The notes: generated from the sequence alone by a model not told the origin. A DNA stretch of 64,000 nucleotides from WJKG01 sp964627305 (GCA_964627305.1 CAZVHP010000011.1:1-64000), one strand, 5' to 3'; numbered from the stretch's first letter, positions 17,259-26,970 are shown. A program made the numbers and translations.

Positions 17259-19319
17259 CTACGGTCCCGCGCCGCTCAACGAGTCCATCAGGTGTCGCGC
17301 GTGCAGTACCGCCGCGGAATCAGCCGTCCCGGAATTGATAAAACCGCCCAGGTAACCTCGCGCAAGCCGGCCCTCATCGCGCGCCAGATGTGCAAGCCCA
17401 AGGTAATACAACGCCTTGGTCAACGCCGGATCAAGCTGGATAACCCGCTCAAAGGCCTCAATCGCCCGGCCATTATTGCCCATGCCAAGTGACGACAGCC
17501 CCAGGTTGAACCATGCCTGGGTTGACTGGGGAGCCAGCTGGGTCAGGCGTTCAAAAACAACCGCTGCCTGATCCGGCTGGTTCATCTGCAGATGCACGTA
17601 GCCGAGGTTATTCAGGGCATTTTGGTGGGCAGGATAATCATCGAGTACCTGTTCCAGCAGGGGAACCGCATTGGCAAAACGCCGCCCTGATATATAGAAG
17701 TAGGCCAGGTTGTACTTCAACAGATAGTCCTCCGGATGGGCCGCCACTGCCCGCTGCTGCAACTCAATGGCTCCAGCCAAATTCCCCTGCCGCGAAAGCA
17801 GCATCGCCAGATCGTTCAGCGACTCTGCCAGAGTCGGTTCCTCTCGCAATGCCTGCCGATACAATTCGCGTGCCTGCTCATAGCGCCCCATCGAGCTGAG
17901 TATCGAGGCCTCCGCGTGGTATCCGCGCGCGGTTGAGGTTTGCGCGTAGCCGAATGGGTCGCTGTGAGCCACCACTAACGCCACCACCAGGACAGCCAGT
18001 CCGGCCAGAAATCGCCGTCGCTGAAGCTCCCGTTTTCTCCTGACCAGCGAAACCACTGCCTGAGCGGCAAAGATGATCAACACCGGTGCCAGGGGAAGGC
18101 GGTATCGTGCGGCCACCAAAAAGAGCAGGATACTGGGCAGATAGGCCAAAAGGAACGCTACCAGGACCGCCCGCCGATGATCCCACTTTCGCACCCATAC
18201 CATACCGGCGAGCGCCAGGGGCAAGATCAGTCCCCATGGCAGATACAGTGGTCCCTTGAGCACCAGAAGACGCATGATCTGGTTCTGGTGAGCGAAGTGG
18301 TACAGGTCGAAATTGTTGGACAGCTCATACCCCCCCATCAGCAGTATCACCTTCTGGCCCAGCAACCTTAGAAAGCGCCCCGGGCTCTCCGCAATCTCAC
18401 GCAGTGCCCGATTGCGCCAGTAGCTCGACAACTCAGCCTCGGAAAGGTTCCGCCCCACATCGGCCTCGGCAAGGCTCTGGGTATCCTCCTTGCCCCCCCA
18501 CCAGTCGCGGCGCGTGTTCGGCAGTCGCGGCGAGACGCCATCGGCCTCGGCGTGGTTGCCAATGTACAAATTGATCCCACCGTAGGCCCCGATCAGCACC
18601 GGCTCACCTGCTTGAGTCGTGTTGTAGATGGTGATCGGAAGGATCGGCAGCGCTATGGCCAGCACCCAGAGTACCACCACCCGGCGCCGGTAAGCGCTCC
18701 GATAGTGAACCCACCGCAGGACCAGCCAGATCAATACGATCGCGAGAAACACAAGGATGTTTGGTCGCGTGATGGCAGCCAGCCCCAGCGACAATCCGCA
18801 TACGATCGGCCAGACACTCGCCGATTCGTCTCTGAACAGCCGCAGCAGCGCCCATAAGCCCGTCATAACGAGGAAGATGAACACCGGTGGATCCAGTAAC
18901 TGGGCGTCGTAGAAAATCAACGTCCCGTACAACACCGCGATTCCCCCTGCTATCCGTGCCGTCATGCGGCCGAAGACTTCAAAGGCCACGAGGTAGATCA
19001 GAACCGCCGAGAGCGCTCCCAAAAGCAACTGGATTACACGGATTGCCCACGGTCCGTCGCCGGACACCCAATACACCAGTCCGAGCAGCAGGGGATAGAA
19101 CGGAGCACGGTAGAACGGGCCGTCATAGTATGACTCGCCGTTGGCGATGTGTTGTGCCCACTCGTGGTGGTATGCCATGTCGACCACGGGATGTGCAAAC
19201 AGCAGCGTCTGGCTGAATTCAACAAGAAACACCAGCCGTATCACTACTGCCAGCACGAAGATAATCAGACAGTCGCGCCACAGCAATGGCGAGTCAGAAT
19301 CTGGCCTGGAACCGGTCAT
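17259..19319 (-). CDS. GT-C type membrane glycosyltransferase (GT39/PMT_2-like) with C-terminal TPR domain
   Basis: About 686 residues. The N-terminal 440 residues hold roughly ten hydrophobic helices. A large first loop with HPVVDMAYHHEWAQHIANGESYY and FYRAPFYPLLLGLVYW follows helix 1, as in ArnT/PMT-like GT-C enzymes that use polyprenyl-phosphate sugars, where an acidic residue in this loop is catalytic. Residues about 470-680 are six TPR units, for example LNDLAMLLSRQGNLAGAIEL and ALYYLGLAHLARDEGRLA. It likely transfers a sugar outside the inner membrane, with the TPR part for partner binding. The ATG at 19319 was chosen; an in-frame TTG at 19352 adds 11 residues and neither site has a clear Shine-Dalgarno. 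Confidence 0.8.
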   Translation of the reverse strand: MTGSRPDSDSPLLWRDCLIIFVLAVVIRLVFLVEFSQTLLFAHPVVDMAYHHEWAQHIANGESYYDGPFYRAPFYPLLLGLVYWVSGDGPWAIRVIQLLLGALSAVLIYLVAFEVFGRMTARIAGGIAVLYGTLIFYDAQLLDPPVFIFLVMTGLWALLRLFRDESASVWPIVCGLSLGLAAITRPNILVFLAIVLIWLVLRWVHYRSAYRRRVVVLWVLAIALPILPITIYNTTQAGEPVLIGAYGGINLYIGNHAEADGVSPRLPNTRRDWWGGKEDTQSLAEADVGRNLSEAELSSYWRNRALREIAESPGRFLRLLGQKVILLMGGYELSNNFDLYHFAHQNQIMRLLVLKGPLYLPWGLILPLALAGMVWVRKWDHRRAVLVAFLLAYLPSILLFLVAARYRLPLAPVLIIFAAQAVVSLVRRKRELQRRRFLAGLAVLVVALVVAHSDPFGYAQTSTARGYHAEASILSSMGRYEQARELYRQALREEPTLAESLNDLAMLLSRQGNLAGAIELQQRAVAAHPEDYLLKYNLAYFYISGRRFANAVPLLEQVLDDYPAHQNALNNLGYVHLQMNQPDQAAVVFERLTQLAPQSTQAWFNLGLSSLGMGNNGRAIEAFERVIQLDPALTKALYYLGLAHLARDEGRLARGYLGGFINSGTADSAAVLHARHLMDSLSGAGP

Positions 19320-19407
19320 GCCACAATGTAGCACATGCGGCAGCCGGGGCAAGTCTCAATAGGGTTTGTCAGTACAACAGGAGTCCGCAACTCTCCATGC
19401 GCCTGAC

Positions 19408-20418
19408 CTACTTGGCCGGATAGAAGTATATAATAGCCAGTGCGACAAGAACGAATGCAAGGAAGATAACAGCCAGCAGCACCTTTGATTGAGGCCGCTG
19501 CTCAGGTTGATCTATCTGAGGAACAGGATCAGTTTTTTTTTTGAGTTGCGACTGCATCCTGTCCAGCCATTCATCCTCGGTGGCCAGCAGTTCCTCAGAC
19601 TCTGCCTTCAGCGTAAAAAGGTCGACTTCGGGTATCCCGGCATCGTCAACCTCCTCAATACGCACGGCGACGACAGTGACATTGTCCATCCCACCTTTGC
19701 TGTTGGCCAGGTCGACAAGGGCACTGACCATGTGCTCAAGGTCATCCCGATGCGGCGAGGCAACATCAAATATCTCGTGGTCGCTGGCAAACCCGCACAA
19801 ACCGTCGGAACACATCATGTATATCTGTCCGGGTTTGATCCGGACCAGGCGACAGTCGATCTCAACACTGTCACGTACCCCCAGCGCTCTGGTGATGATG
19901 TTCTTGCCGACTACCGAACCGGCTTCCTCCTCCGTGAGGTTATGTGTGGCCTGCATCTCGGCCACCCAGGAGTGGTCGATGGTAAGTGGGACCAGCCGGT
20001 CAGCATCGAGTCGGTAAGCGCGGCTGTCACCAACATGCGCCACCGCCATAACGTCCGCCTCGGCGGCCAGGGCTACTACCGTCGTCCCCATACCGCTGCG
20101 GGAGCTGTCGGCCTTGGCTTCATTGCACACTTGTCGATTGGCCAGACGAATCGAACGCAAGAGCAGTGACGAGGAATCCGGCAGGGCTCGGCCAACCCCC
20201 AGGCGATCGTCCTGAAGCAGCTCCGATGCACACTGATTGAAAGCCGTGTCGAGAACCTCCCGTGCGGTCTGCGAGGCAACTTCGCCGGCCTGATGTCCGC
20301 CCATGCCGTCAAATACCGCGAACACACGGTGGCTGCGGTCTATGTGAAACGTGTCCTCGTTCTGTTGCCTGACTTTTCCGACATCGGTTCTGCCGACAGC
20401 CGTAACTCTCAATGTCAC
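19408..20418 (-). CDS. PP2C-family Ser/Thr protein phosphatase with C-terminal membrane anchor
   Basis: 336 residues. The PP2C core starts VTAVGRTDVGKVRQQNEDTF and includes the metal-binding VFDGMGGHQAGEVAS, AHVGDSRAYRL, MCSDGLCGFASD and GGMDNVTVVAVRI, all present and intact. After an acidic linker (about 255-310) a single C-terminal hydrophobic helix follows (VLLAVIFLAFVLVALAIIYF), which would tether the enzyme to the membrane with the catalytic domain in the cytosol. It would dephosphorylate Ser/Thr/Tyr-phosphorylated proteins, usually opposing a Hanks-type kinase; none lies in this window. Length exceeds soluble Stp (about 250 residues) because of the tail. Confidence 0.93.
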   Translation of the reverse strand: MTLRVTAVGRTDVGKVRQQNEDTFHIDRSHRVFAVFDGMGGHQAGEVASQTAREVLDTAFNQCASELLQDDRLGVGRALPDSSSLLLRSIRLANRQVCNEAKADSSRSGMGTTVVALAAEADVMAVAHVGDSRAYRLDADRLVPLTIDHSWVAEMQATHNLTEEEAGSVVGKNIITRALGVRDSVEIDCRLVRIKPGQIYMMCSDGLCGFASDHEIFDVASPHRDDLEHMVSALVDLANSKGGMDNVTVVAVRIEEVDDAGIPEVDLFTLKAESEELLATEDEWLDRMQSQLKKKTDPVPQIDQPEQRPQSKVLLAVIFLAFVLVALAIIYFYPAK

Positions 20419-20516
20419 GTCAATGGTCTCCCCTTAAGCAGGAACAGGCCTCAAGCATTCGCGCTTCCTTCTGCGGTTCAAAGCGCAAAATGAGCCACGC
20501 GATCAGTGAACACAAG

Positions 20517-20543
20517 CAAAAAACCCCGGTCTGTCGCCCGGGG
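20517..20543 (-). terminator. Intrinsic terminator of the smaller T9SS cargo gene
   Basis: On the minus strand CCCCGG, loop GCGACAGA, CCGGGG is followed directly by seven T, 30 bp after the stop codon. Classic Rho-independent form. Confidence 0.85.
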
Positions 20544-20575
20544 TCTCTTGATTGTCTTTTCCGAGCAGAGTGCAC

Positions 20576-21598
20576 CTACTTCAGGAGCATCATCTTTCTC
20601 GATTCACTTCCAAACTCTGTGGTAATACGATAGAAATATACGCCGGACGCCAATCCACTCGCGTCAAACGGAACTTCGTGCGTCTCAGCCGCAAGCGTAC
20701 CTAAATCACGCTCGTCAATCACACGCCCCAGAATGTCGATTACCTCCAGAGTCACCTGCGAACGACGCGCCAGCGTGAAGGCGATCGTTGTTGTCGGGTT
20801 AAACGGATTGGGATAGTTCTGGTGCAGTGCGAATCCATTAGGCAGTGCCCCCGGACCATCTTCCCAGACATTGGTGCCGAACTTCTCGATGTACACCGAA
20901 TCAGTCAACTTAAGCGTTGTGTCCGCCCCGGAATACAACGTAAACGTAATGGTGTTGTACGGGGGGTAGCCGCTGTTCCAGATCGAGGCCGTCACGTTGA
21001 AGTACACGGTAGCGTTGGCACCGCTCTGTGCATAGCTGAACGAATCCTGCGGAGTCACCGTCCAGTTGGGATCAGGCGAGGAAGCCGTCAGCTTGTAGAA
21101 ATCAAGTCCATCGCCGTCATTCCTGACGGTTACTCCCAGTTTGATCGTATGGCCGGGCACAATAACAGTATCATTCGGCAGGTCAACAGCAGAGAACGCA
21201 ACCGTACCCGTCGCCGCAAGCTGAACCAGTTTGATCGCCTGATTTGTGAAGGTGTTGTCACCCAGTACGACAGTCGCCGGACGATGATTGATCGTGAAGC
21301 TGATGGGCTGTCCATCGGTGGCACCTTCGTCCTCCGGTGAATATGGATCATCGCCATAGACCGCCATGTTGCCCCAGAGGCCTGTATGGGTAACGGTCCA
21401 CGTGCCGCAGCGAACGTCATCGGGATCGTAGGCATCAATGACCGATCCAACAGGGATTGGCTGACCGTTATAGGTGGTTAGGCTGTCCCTGAAAAACGTC
21501 GACCAGGGAGTTGGCACGATATCGTTGGCCCGGGCAGGGTACGAACACAGCAGCGTTACGGCCAGAACCACCAATATGAAACAGTAAGACTTTTTCAC
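20576..21598 (-). CDS. Secreted protein with type IX secretion sorting domain
   Basis: 340 residues. A Sec signal peptide (MKKSYCFILVVLAVTLLCSYPARA) leads. Residues about 27-125 hold a module with PIPVGSVIDAYDPDDVRCGTW and a GxMxVYGDDP segment that also occurs twice in the neighbouring larger cargo. Residues about 130-240 look like a beta-sandwich with alternating hydrophobics. The C-terminus (about 260-340) is a typical Por/T9SS type A sorting domain: NYPNPFNPTTTIAFTL, VTLEVIDILGRVI, GLASGVYFYRI and a terminal RKMMLLK. It should be exported through the inner membrane by Sec and the outer membrane by T9SS. It sits 82 bp downstream of the larger cargo gene and ends in a good terminator. Function unknown. 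Confidence 0.85.
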   Translation of the reverse strand: MKKSYCFILVVLAVTLLCSYPARANDIVPTPWSTFFRDSLTTYNGQPIPVGSVIDAYDPDDVRCGTWTVTHTGLWGNMAVYGDDPYSPEDEGATDGQPISFTINHRPATVVLGDNTFTNQAIKLVQLAATGTVAFSAVDLPNDTVIVPGHTIKLGVTVRNDGDGLDFYKLTASSPDPNWTVTPQDSFSYAQSGANATVYFNVTASIWNSGYPPYNTITFTLYSGADTTLKLTDSVYIEKFGTNVWEDGPGALPNGFALHQNYPNPFNPTTTIAFTLARRSQVTLEVIDILGRVIDERDLGTLAAETHEVPFDASGLASGVYFYRITTEFGSESRKMMLLK

Positions 21599-21619
21599 GA
21601 CATGTATATCCAGTCTATA

Positions 21620-21647
21620 CCGGCCGGCTGGTCTCCCAGCCGGCCGG
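21620..21647. other. 12-bp perfect hairpin between the two T9SS cargo genes
   Basis: CCGGCCGGCTGG (21620-21631), loop TCTC, exact complement 21636-21647. It has no U-run. It lies 33 bp after the upstream gene's stop and 21 bp before the next start, so it may act in mRNA processing or in setting relative expression of the two genes. Confidence 0.5.
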
Positions 21648-21680
21648 ATATTGGCACTTATATTTCGCTACGGACCCTGC

Positions 21681-24600
21681 TTACTTAAGCAGTGTCATCT
21701 TCTTGGTCTCAGTGTAGTTATCGGCCGACAGGCGATAGAAGTAAACACCCGAGGCAACCGATTCACCAGTATTGTTGGTGCCGTCCCACTGGACCTGATT
21801 GAAACCAGCCTCAGCCTGACCATCGAGAAGTGTCTTAACATGCTGACCAAGCAGGTTGAAGACATCTACCTTCACATGTCCGTTGTCGGCCATGTTAAAC
21901 TCGATCGTCGTGCTGGGGTTGAACGGGTTCGGGTAGTTCTGAGCCAGCGAGTAGGTGTTAGGCATCTCACTCGGGCCGCTTTCGGCCGTCGTCAGCGAGA
22001 AGACCTCAACCTTCTCACCGCTGCCGGTGAAGGTGAAAGTCTCCTTAGTCATGACACCATTGATCGCCAGGTAGAATTCTCCGCCCGGACGGACGCCGTC
22101 GGCTTCGACCGTCGACGGTTCATCGGCATAGATCGGCATGAAGCCGAACTCGCCGTTGTTGGCCATCACGAAATGCCCAACCTTCTGACCGTCGGCAGTA
22201 TGCGCCGTGATCACCGCTCCGGCCTCCACCTGCTGGTTGTCCAGCTGGAGGTTGTGGCTGTACACGTCAACCCAGCGAGTCGTCTTGGTAACGCCCGGGG
22301 CTTCGGCAGCCTTGGCCACCGGCGTATACTGCACCGAATGGCTCGGAACGGCGAAACCACCCTTGAGATCCGGATAGGTCAGCATCTGAGCGCCGGTCAC
22401 CTTCAGCCAGTAGCCGAAGCAACTCGACATCTCATCAAGGTTATTGAAACCGCCCATTCCGGGTTCGTAGACCAGACCCTCGCCATCGTATCCAAGCGCC
22501 ACGATCAGGTTGTCATGAACTGACGCCAGAGCATCCTCGGTGGCCATCGCCATCTCCGGCAGATAGGACACCAAATTCCAACCATTAGTCAAAGGAATCG
22601 GCATCGAGGCCGGCACGGGAGCGCCGGTAATCTCCAGCTTGGCACCTGCCGGATCGTTGATACGAATCCAGTAGCCGCTCAGATGATCAACCTGCCACAG
22701 TGTTGAGAACTGCAGGAAGTCAGGATCGTACGTCAGACCGCCCTGCTCGAAGCCCAGAACCACGTCGTACTGGCCGCTGATCGAGGCCAGGACTTCTTCG
22801 ATGTTGTTAGTTGCCGTCTCAAGATTCCAGCTCACCAGGTTCCAGCCGGGAACCAGTTCACAGACCTTGATCGGCAGACCGGCTTCAAGACAGACGTTCC
22901 ACGGGGACTCCGACGGAAGATCGGCATCGTAGAACATCGGATTCTGCGGGCTGGTCACCGCCAACAACCCGTTGATGTAGAAGCGGATAACGTCGCCATC
23001 CTCGGCCGCGAGGGTGCCGAAGCCATCTGTACCATAGACAGGCATGAAGCCATACTCGCCGGCGGTGTGGACCAGGAAAGTACCCACATGGATATTCGAT
23101 CCTGACGTGTAGGCGTCAATCACCGAGCCGACCGGCAGCGGGCAGTCGAAGTAGGTGTTATCGCCGCAGTAGGCGTTCAACCAGTAGTTGGTCGTAACCC
23201 ACTCCGGAACATCAGCCAGAACCAGGTCAACATTCTGGACTAGGTAGTTCAGGTCCTCAGCCTTGTCAGGATAGTACTCAGGCTGTATCGAGCTACCAGT
23301 CATGTAGTAGGCGTAGATGTCGAAGCTCACCATGTCAAAGTCGGTGAACTCAAAATAACCATCCACATCCGAGGTCGTCGTCATGATGGCGCCGCCCTCA
23401 TCACACGGGAAGTCAGCCCACAGCTCGACCGTTGCACCCTCAATGGGGTTACCCTCGGAATCCTTGGTGTAACCGCAGATGTAGTTCGACGGCGGCTCGT
23501 CGTCAACAATCACACCCACCGTGCTCACCGGCACCGCAGGCAGAACCTCAAGCACGTCGAAACCGAAATCCAGCAGGAAGATCGGATCACCCGTAAGGCT
23601 CAGATTGTAGATGCCGGAGACCGCATCAAGGCTGACCATGAAGTGCATCGTCGCCAGGAGTCTGTCTTCGCCGGCAAACACCCACTCGGACATGTCATCT
23701 GCCAGCACCTCAATAGTCACGTTGCCGGCGCGATCGTTGTTGATCGTCACGTTCCTCGTTCCGAACCCGGCAACATCAGAACCGACGAAGCTGACCGAAT
23801 CCAGATGGAAGTACGGAGTCGTCCACTCATAGGCCGTCAGAATACCGGCTATATAACGGCTGTTGCTGAAGTGGATCGGGACCTCGAACGGCAGATCCGG
23901 GAAGGCCGGCGTGTTCATCGGCAGCCAGAGCGAGTCGCTTACCGACACGAGCGGGGTCACCGTCAGGTTAACCACCACGAATATCGGATCGTTGGAGGCT
24001 GCATCCGACGTAATCATGATCGAGTCGGCGTAACTGCCCAGACCGAGACCGGTCACATCAACCTCGAATTCCACTACGTCGGGAGTTGTCCCGGAGGTCA
24101 TGACCGGCGCGATCCAGGTCGGATAGGCCGACAACTCGAAGTCGATTGCGGCGCCGCCAACCTCGGTGAGGTCGAACACATACTGCATACCAGATGTGCC
24201 GACTTCTATCGTAAGATCAAACTCGGCCGGATCGGCAACCAACTCAAACACCGGCTCCGGCTCGACTGTCAGAGCAATCACAACCGTCTGAGGTGTATTG
24301 AGAGCTTCGATTGCCGCCACCGACACGGTAGCATAGTATGTGTTCGGAGTCAAACCTGTGATGTCAACGCCGACCTCAACTGTGTCGACCGTCATCCCGG
24401 CCTGTGGTGTGAACGTGATCCAGCTCAAGCCGGTCAGATCGGCCACATAGGCCAGCGGCTCATTGTCCGAGCCGATAATCAGCTCCTGAGCAGCAGGGTT
24501 GGCTCCGTTCTCAATCGCCATGAAAAAGAGCGTGTCAGCGCTCAGAACCAGGTTGGAACCGGCCAGCACCTCGAAAGCATCGATAGCCGTCACCGTGCCG

Positions 24601-26660
24601 ATACCCACCTCTTCGACAACGACATCATACATGCCGACATAGGCATTGTTCGGAATATTCACCGAGGCCACCACTTCTGTTGTGCTGCTGGCAGAACCGG
24701 CCGCCGAGAAGGTGGTGTTCGGATTCTCGAACCTGACGATAGTCTCGCTGCCCTGACCAAACGAAGTATAGGCACCCGAGATGACAACGGTCAGAGACTG
24801 ACCCTGCTTGCCCTGGGTCGGATCGACCTGGGTAATCACCGGGGTTGTATCCTCGTTTACATTCAGCGTCACGTAGACATACTGCGGGGAGTTGTCAGCC
24901 GTGCCGCTGGAAATCATGATGCTGTCCTGATACATGCCAACACCAACACCCGCGATATCAACCGACACCGTGATCGTCATCGGGGTCGTGCCGCCATCAG
25001 GATCGATGCTCATCCAGTCAGCCAGTTCACTGGCGGTGAAATCGAAGTCACTACCACTGGAGGTCACCTCGAATGTCTTATCATCGGGATTCGCGCCGCC
25101 TTCAATCGCCTGGAACGTCAGCACTGCCGGCGTCAACACGATATTGTTGGCCTGCGGTTCGACCGTCAGATTGATACCGACATACTGCGGGCTGTTGGTC
25201 ACCAGCGGATCAGCAGAGGTGATCTCCAGCGTAGAGCTGTACATACCGTCGGGAAGCCCGGTGATATCAACATTCACGACGATCGCAGCATCGGTCGTAC
25301 CGGAGGTCGGATCGACCGTAATCCAGGACGGGTCAAAACCGCTGATCTCAAAATCGACCGCGTTACCGTCGGTGCTGATAATGAATGATTTGGCTGCCGG
25401 ATTGGCACCGTTCTCGATCGCCGTGAAACTCAGTTCCGTGCTGTCAATCACCAGAGCTATCGGAGCCGGGTCTATGGTCAGGTTGACAATCACCTCCTGC
25501 GGTGAATTCTCGGCACCGGCAGCAGTGATGATCAGAGTGTCAACGTATGTACCGGCCAGAACACCGGTGATATCAATGTCAATCGTCACGTCCTGCGGGG
25601 TGGTCCCATTCTCCGGGGTCAACGCAATCCACGCCGGATTGAATCCGCTGATGGCAAAGTTGATGTTGTTACCATCGGTGGCGATGTTAAAGCTCTTGCT
25701 GGCAGGGTTGGCACCACCTTCGATCGCCGTGAAGCTGACCGAGCTGCTGTCAACCACCAGATTGATGGGGGCGGCCTCGACCTCCAGCGTGATTACCACA
25801 GACTGAGGCGAATTGACCACATCACCAGACTCGATAACCAGCGTGTCGACATAGATCCCCGGGGCCAGACCGGTCAGATCAACCGACACCTCGACATCGG
25901 ACGGGGTCGTGCCCGCATCGGGGCTGACCGCGATCCAGGCCGGGTCAAAGCCGGTAATCGTGAAGCTCGCCGGGTCGCCGTCGGTGCTGATGTTGAAGCT
26001 CTTGGAAGCCGGATTGGCGCCACCCTCGGTACCCATGAAACCGAGCGCTGCGCTGTCGATCACCAGATTGACATCGGCAGCCAGAGTGTCCACCAGTGTG
26101 TAGCATATGCCGGCCCACTGGGCAGCAGGAATATACGATACCGCATCCTGCCCGGCCCACAGCCACTCACCTCCCGGGGGGTAGAAGGCCGTGTCGATAC
26201 AGAACTGGGTTGCGCCACTGGACTTGTCGCCGATGTCCACGATGAAGTCCATCGACTGTACCTCCATGCCAGGAAGTATACCGCTCGTAAACAGCCAGAA
26301 ACCGCCCAAGCCAATCGTATCGGCACCAGACCCGTTGTTACTGAATCGGTTAACGAATGATTGCATATAGATCGGGGCCATCGTCGTGGCCCACTTGAGA
26401 CTGTCCACATCGACGGTGTAGCCGGTTCCGTTGTCTGTGTAGAACTCGAAGCCGTTCGTCGACCCGTCGATTCGTGTCGACAACGTATTATTCATGGAGA
26501 ACTGAAACAGCACGGAGCTGTTGTAGTGAATCTTGTCGCCATCGATTAGTCCCTCAACATTGACCAGCGGCACTTCGCCGCCCGGAACCTGCTGGGCACT
26601 CGCGACAGCAAATCCGAATACCACGACAAGCGCGGCAAGGATAATTGATACATGTCTCAT
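21681..26660 (-). CDS. Large multidomain T9SS cargo with BACON-like repeats
   Basis: 1659 residues. Signal peptide 1-22. After an N-terminal beta domain (25-195) come six BACON-like repeats of about 98 residues at 198-296, 299-398, 401-502, 506-602, 703-800 and 804-902, with an IPT/TIG domain at 607-698 between the fourth and fifth. Next are a cohesin-like beta-sandwich (905-1050), a carboxypeptidase-regulatory-like domain (1058-1150, SEGNPIEGATVELW), a VGSVIDAY module (1155-1260), two GWNLVSW repeats (1270-1347, 1358-1430), a second module (1460-1555) and a T9SS type A sorting domain (1570-1659, NYPNPFNPSTTIEF). It is probably displayed on or released from the surface, with adhesion or carbohydrate/protein binding plausible. 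A strong promoter lies about 275 nt upstream of the ATG. Confidence 0.85.
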   Translation of the reverse strand: MRHVSIILAALVVVFGFAVASAQQVPGGEVPLVNVEGLIDGDKIHYNSSVLFQFSMNNTLSTRIDGSTNGFEFYTDNGTGYTVDVDSLKWATTMAPIYMQSFVNRFSNNGSGADTIGLGGFWLFTSGILPGMEVQSMDFIVDIGDKSSGATQFCIDTAFYPPGGEWLWAGQDAVSYIPAAQWAGICYTLVDTLAADVNLVIDSAALGFMGTEGGANPASKSFNISTDGDPASFTITGFDPAWIAVSPDAGTTPSDVEVSVDLTGLAPGIYVDTLVIESGDVVNSPQSVVITLEVEAAPINLVVDSSSVSFTAIEGGANPASKSFNIATDGNNINFAISGFNPAWIALTPENGTTPQDVTIDIDITGVLAGTYVDTLIITAAGAENSPQEVIVNLTIDPAPIALVIDSTELSFTAIENGANPAAKSFIISTDGNAVDFEISGFDPSWITVDPTSGTTDAAIVVNVDITGLPDGMYSSTLEITSADPLVTNSPQYVGINLTVEPQANNIVLTPAVLTFQAIEGGANPDDKTFEVTSSGSDFDFTASELADWMSIDPDGGTTPMTITVSVDIAGVGVGMYQDSIMISSGTADNSPQYVYVTLNVNEDTTPVITQVDPTQGKQGQSLTVVISGAYTSFGQGSETIVRFENPNTTFSAAGSASSTTEVVASVNIPNNAYVGMYDVVVEEVGIGTVTAIDAFEVLAGSNLVLSADTLFFMAIENGANPAAQELIIGSDNEPLAYVADLTGLSWITFTPQAGMTVDTVEVGVDITGLTPNTYYATVSVAAIEALNTPQTVVIALTVEPEPVFELVADPAEFDLTIEVGTSGMQYVFDLTEVGGAAIDFELSAYPTWIAPVMTSGTTPDVVEFEVDVTGLGLGSYADSIMITSDAASNDPIFVVVNLTVTPLVSVSDSLWLPMNTPAFPDLPFEVPIHFSNSRYIAGILTAYEWTTPYFHLDSVSFVGSDVAGFGTRNVTINNDRAGNVTIEVLADDMSEWVFAGEDRLLATMHFMVSLDAVSGIYNLSLTGDPIFLLDFGFDVLEVLPAVPVSTVGVIVDDEPPSNYICGYTKDSEGNPIEGATVELWADFPCDEGGAIMTTTSDVDGYFEFTDFDMVSFDIYAYYMTGSSIQPEYYPDKAEDLNYLVQNVDLVLADVPEWVTTNYWLNAYCGDNTYFDCPLPVGSVIDAYTSGSNIHVGTFLVHTAGEYGFMPVYGTDGFGTLAAEDGDVIRFYINGLLAVTSPQNPMFYDADLPSESPWNVCLEAGLPIKVCELVPGWNLVSWNLETATNNIEEVLASISGQYDVVLGFEQGGLTYDPDFLQFSTLWQVDHLSGYWIRINDPAGAKLEITGAPVPASMPIPLTNGWNLVSYLPEMAMATEDALASVHDNLIVALGYDGEGLVYEPGMGGFNNLDEMSSCFGYWLKVTGAQMLTYPDLKGGFAVPSHSVQYTPVAKAAEAPGVTKTTRWVDVYSHNLQLDNQQVEAGAVITAHTADGQKVGHFVMANNGEFGFMPIYADEPSTVEADGVRPGGEFYLAINGVMTKETFTFTGSGEKVEVFSLTTAESGPSEMPNTYSLAQNYPNPFNPSTTIEFNMADNGHVKVDVFNLLGQHVKTLLDGQAEAGFNQVQWDGTNNTGESVASGVYFYRLSADNYTETKKMTLLK
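23955..26069 (-). repeat. Coding tandem array of six BACON-like repeats with one IPT/TIG insert
   Basis: Each unit has the pattern SFTAIEGGANPASKSFNI, then W-I-x-x-x-P-x-x-G-T-T, then DITGLxxGxYxDTLxI and NSPQxVxVxLTV. Units one and two are most alike; the fourth and sixth have diverged furthest. The protein pattern is plainly visible; the boundaries are estimated to within about ten residues. Confidence 0.75.
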
Positions 26661-26942
26661 GCGTTAAACTCCTACTTTTTGCGAATAGAGAATTGTTCGT
26701 GTGATTTCTGAATCGCTTTGACAAATGGTTCTGTCAGTCTGAAGCCCTCCTCGATTTCTTCTGTCTTTCAGCACAGTATGCCAATCTATAGTTACTATTG
26801 CTCTTCTTAGGCCACATTGGAATCAGGGATACGCAGAACTAATTTTAACTATGACTGTTTAGGCGCTTGTTAGACCAGAGAAAGGAAGGAAGAGAAACTA
26901 CCCCTAACCACTGAGGCGAACTTCCTCGCATCAACCACGTGC
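26661..26942 (-). promoter_or_regulatory. Long 5' leader of the large T9SS cargo gene
   Basis: Between the promoter and the ATG lie about 275 nt with no coding region I can support. GGAG stands 9 nt before the start. I recognise no known riboswitch fold and no attenuator hairpin with a U-run. Confidence 0.4.
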
Positions 26943-26970
26943 AATATATCCGTTTTCCCGTTTTTGTCAA
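26943..26970 (-). promoter_or_regulatory. Sigma-70-type promoter of the large T9SS cargo gene
   Basis: On the minus strand TTGACA (26970-26965) and TATATT (26948-26943) are spaced by 16 bp in an A-rich tract. This gives 6/6 and 5/6 consensus matches. It lies just beyond the stop of the VanZ-like gene. Confidence 0.7.

Noticed and set aside
23643..25388. A 581-residue open frame on the plus strand across the BACON repeats
   Set aside because: Antisense to the large T9SS gene, composed of repeats mirroring the real repeats, with many Arg/His and no fold pattern.
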